Shown here one piece after another: positions 34,473 to 35,899 of a stretch of DNA of 35,899 nucleotides. The DNA comes from an uncultured Sutterella sp. GTDB taxonomy: Bacteria > Pseudomonadota > Gammaproteobacteria > Burkholderiales > Burkholderiaceae_F. The notes under the pieces were generated by a model. The model was given only the letters and a program-made list of their open reading frames with translations. It was not told the DNA's origin and ran no database searches. The stretch's first letter is position 1; the number at the start of each line of letters is the position of its first letter. The DNA is taken from NCBI GenBank assembly GCA_937906995.1, contig CALESB010000031.1:1-35899 (forward strand), written 5' to 3'. Position numbers and translations under genes: made by a program.

Positions 34473-35324
34473 CTAAAAATCGTTTTCCAAGAAGGGGCGA
34501 GCCTTCACAACTCGATCAATCGCTACCAAGCTTTCCAATAAATCATGCATTCGATTTAATGGAACCATGTTGGGACCGTCGCTCTTGGCGCATTCAGGAT
34601 TGGGGTGTGTTTCCATAAATAATCCTGCAATTCCCACTCCAACTGCAGCACGGGATAAAACAGGAACATGGGCTCTACATCCACCAGAGCTTGTTCCATT
34701 GCCGCCAGGCAATTGCACAGAGTGAGTTGCATCAAAAACAACTGGAGCTCCCGTTTCACGCATAATGGCCAAAGAACGCATATCACTGACTAAATTACCA
34801 TAGCCGAAACTTGCGCCTCGCTCGCAAGCCATAAACATGTCGTCATCTAATCCAACTTCACGAGCCGCAGCACGAGCCTTTTCAATCACGTTTTTCATAT
34901 CGTGAGGCGACAAAAATTGACCCTTTTTAATGTTGACGGGTTTGCCTGATTGGGCACAAGCACGAATAAAATCCGTTTGACGGCACAAAAAAGCAGGCGT
35001 TTGTAATACATCAACATACTGAGCAACCAAAGGCACATCTTGTGCTGTGTGTACATCGGTTACAACAGGAACACCAACCTTTTCTCGAACATTAGCTAGC
35101 ATCTTTAAACCATCTTCAATTCCTGGTCCTCGGAAGCTATTGCCAGAAGTACGATTGGCCTTATCGTAACTAGCCTTAAAAATATAGTGAATTCCAAGAT
35201 CATCACAAACGGCCTTCATTTCCTTAGCGATGTCGAGAATCATTTGCTCACTCTCAATTACACAAGGACCTGCCATCAAGAAAATCGGTTGGTCTAAACC
35301 TACATCAAAGCCGCAAAGTTTCAT
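34473..35324 (-). CDS. kdsA: 3-deoxy-8-phosphooctulonate (KDO-8-P) synthase
   Basis: 283 residues, the normal length. It condenses arabinose-5-phosphate with PEP to make KDO-8-phosphate for lipopolysaccharide inner core. Motifs are AGPCVIESE (18-26), FKASYDKANRTS, SFRGPG, TDVHTAQD, QTPAFLCRQTD, KKGQFLSPHDM, ERGASFGYGNLVSDMR and DATHSVQLPGG. An IscB-derived element ends exactly 6 nt upstream of the ATG (CTAATTTTCT before the start), so no Shine-Dalgarno is near; an AAGG lies beyond the element. Followed by eno and ftsB. Confidence 0.96.
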   Translation of the reverse strand: MKLCGFDVGLDQPIFLMAGPCVIESEQMILDIAKEMKAVCDDLGIHYIFKASYDKANRTSGNSFRGPGIEDGLKMLANVREKVGVPVVTDVHTAQDVPLVAQYVDVLQTPAFLCRQTDFIRACAQSGKPVNIKKGQFLSPHDMKNVIEKARAAAREVGLDDDMFMACERGASFGYGNLVSDMRSLAIMRETGAPVVFDATHSVQLPGGNGTSSGGCRAHVPVLSRAAVGVGIAGLFMETHPNPECAKSDGPNMVPLNRMHDLLESLVAIDRVVKARPFLENDF

Positions 35325-35330
35325 AGAAAA

Positions 35331-35673
35331 TTAGGCGCGGAAACCTCAGTCTTCAGACAGGGGAGGAAGCGCCGTTCTCCTTTCTCAATTCGGTTAAAAA
35401 AGTCTTTCTCTTTTCGAGAAGTGTCAATTTTTTGGCATGGATAGCAGGCGACAACTTCTTGCCACTCAACGTTCTCACGTCAAAATAACCAGACGCACGT
35501 CGTCCAAAAATAAATCCCTCTTGCCCAAGACACTGCACTTTGTCGAAAAGTCTGAATCCCTTGACGAGATAAGGACTTTGATTGAGCTTACGAACACCAC
35601 CTTTCAAAATCGAACACTTGTGAATTTGGCGATTGTGTTTACGTGTCTGCCTTTAGGCAGGGGTTATTGACTT
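35331..35673 (-). mobile_element. IscB-type IS200/IS605-like element remnant (copy B)
   Basis: 343 nt with the same two ends as copy A at 28216-28573. The right end matches from TTAGGCGCGG on with a few substitutions in the first ~75 nt. The left end matches over TCTGCCTTTAGGCAG to TTATTGACTT. The left-end hairpin is joined directly to the C-terminal iscB coding region at about 35646, so the omega-RNA and the RuvC-HNH part of the nuclease are deleted. It lies between a 117-bp AT-rich region and kdsA, oriented with kdsA. Immobile on its own. Confidence 0.78.
35353..35646 (-). pseudogene. iscB C-terminal fragment (RNA-guided nuclease, truncated)
   Basis: The frame reads TRKHNRQIHK, then ILKGGVRKLN, GFRLFDKV, GQEGFIFGRRASGYFD and VRTLSGKK. 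This is the signature C-terminal region of IscB, the HNH/RuvC nuclease ancestral to Cas9. The N-terminal RuvC and HNH domains are missing. An in-frame TAA in the left-end hairpin (35653-35655) closes the frame just upstream. An internal TTG at 35607 could start an 84-residue peptide, but no ribosome site is visible. The stop lies within the right-end hairpin. Confidence 0.85.
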
Positions 35674-35750
35674 TGTTTGCCTTAAAACAGTGATACCTAA
35701 TTGAGCAAACATAGCACATAGGACTTAAAAAAGGCGATCCTTATACAGAA

Positions 35751-35768
35751 AATTTCAATATTGAAATT
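35751..35768. repeat. Perfect 18-bp palindrome upstream of kdsA
   Basis: AATTTCAATATTGAAATT equals its own reverse complement. It sits in the 119-bp gap between the two insertion-element ends, where the kdsA promoter should lie. It may be an operator, or chance in AT-rich DNA. A TATAAG-like hexamer is found nearby (35740-35745, minus strand), but no good -35. Confidence 0.45.
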
Positions 35769-35792
35769 GCATTTGCTTCTTTTTCTAAGCAA

Positions 35793-35899
35793 TTGACATC
35801 CTCCCCTCATTAAGTGAGAGGATTCCTACGGGCAGTGCACAGTTTTATGCTGTACACCACCTTCGGTGGGTTCCTGTTGCTGACCAACTATCGTTGGTT
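35793..35899 (-). mobile_element. Right end/omega-RNA of a TnpB-type IS200/IS605 element (partial)
   Basis: On the minus strand the window begins inside a chain of hairpins: ACCAAC/GTTGGT, CCACC/GGTGG, GTACAG/CTGTGC and CCTCTCA/TGAGGGG, then ends GGAGGATGTCAA. The closing hairpin plus GAGGATGTCAA is typical of the right end of tnpB-bearing elements, where the omega-RNA overlaps the 3' end of tnpB. The gene itself would lie beyond the window. It differs clearly from the IscB ends in copies A and B. Confidence 0.55.

Noticed and set aside
35353..35607. 84-residue independent gene starting at TTG 35607
   Set aside because: Its sequence is the C-terminal part of IscB and coding similarity continues upstream of the TTG, so it is a truncated gene.

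Overview
The window reads as chromosomal DNA of a betaproteobacterium. It is moderately AT-rich by eye, and a low-GC Burkholderiales such as a member of the Sutterellaceae is my best guess. The guess rests on gene content and order (pepA-holC-valS, kdsA-eno-ftsB, a trmJ/suhB divergent pair, tamA-tamB, a bamC of betaproteobacterial type) and was not tested by database search. Coding density is high, nearly every gene belongs to a recognisable family, and three tRNA genes are present. There are no rRNA genes, no CRISPR array and no prophage.

Layout. 1-3.7 kb: a CapA-like metallophosphatase cut by the window edge, tRNA-Ala, a U32 (TrhP-type) tRNA-modification protein, a GNAT acetyltransferase and a VOC protein, all on the minus strand. 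3.8-9.0 kb: pepA-holC-small protein-valS on the plus strand. 9.1-13.1 kb: a peptide/amide-degrading neighbourhood (P1 autoprocessing peptidase, DUF1177 protein, AbgA-like M20 amidohydrolase), each gene closed by its own terminator, with tRNA-Ser and tRNA-Gln in the gaps. 13.2-18.2 kb: a small acidic orphan protein facing the outer-membrane translocation pair tamA-tamB. 18.4-21.4 kb: a PLP aminotransferase and a CstA-family transporter. 21.5-25.9 kb: trmJ divergent from suhB-mutS. 25.9-28.2 kb: minus-strand SlyD-like PPIase and DUF805-SHOCT protein, then bamC. 28.6-32.7 kb: a minus-strand M50 protease and PHP phosphoesterase, divergent from a gamma-carbonic anhydrase-hslO-orphan operon. 32.6-35.3 kb: minus-strand kdsA-eno-ftsB.

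The most unusual content is a pair of small degenerate IscB-type (IS200/IS605-like) elements at 28216-28573 and 35331-35673. They share both ends but carry reciprocal internal deletions. The first keeps a folded omega-RNA (HEARO-like) and only the last ~22 iscB codons. The second has lost the RNA but keeps the last ~97 iscB codons. Each ends exactly 6 nt upstream of a start codon (bamC and kdsA respectively), in the same orientation as the gene. The flank on the far side of each carries an AAGG Shine-Dalgarno-like motif, so both elements appear to have inserted between a ribosome-binding site and its start codon. A third, different structured end, resembling the right end/omega-RNA of a TnpB element, enters at the right window edge.

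Functionally, much of the window is core housekeeping: protein and tRNA metabolism (pepA, valS, trmJ, trhP-like), replication and repair (holC, mutS), envelope biogenesis (tamA-tamB, bamC, kdsA, ftsB) and glycolysis (eno). These genes are mostly packed into short same-strand operons separated by clear hairpin terminators.
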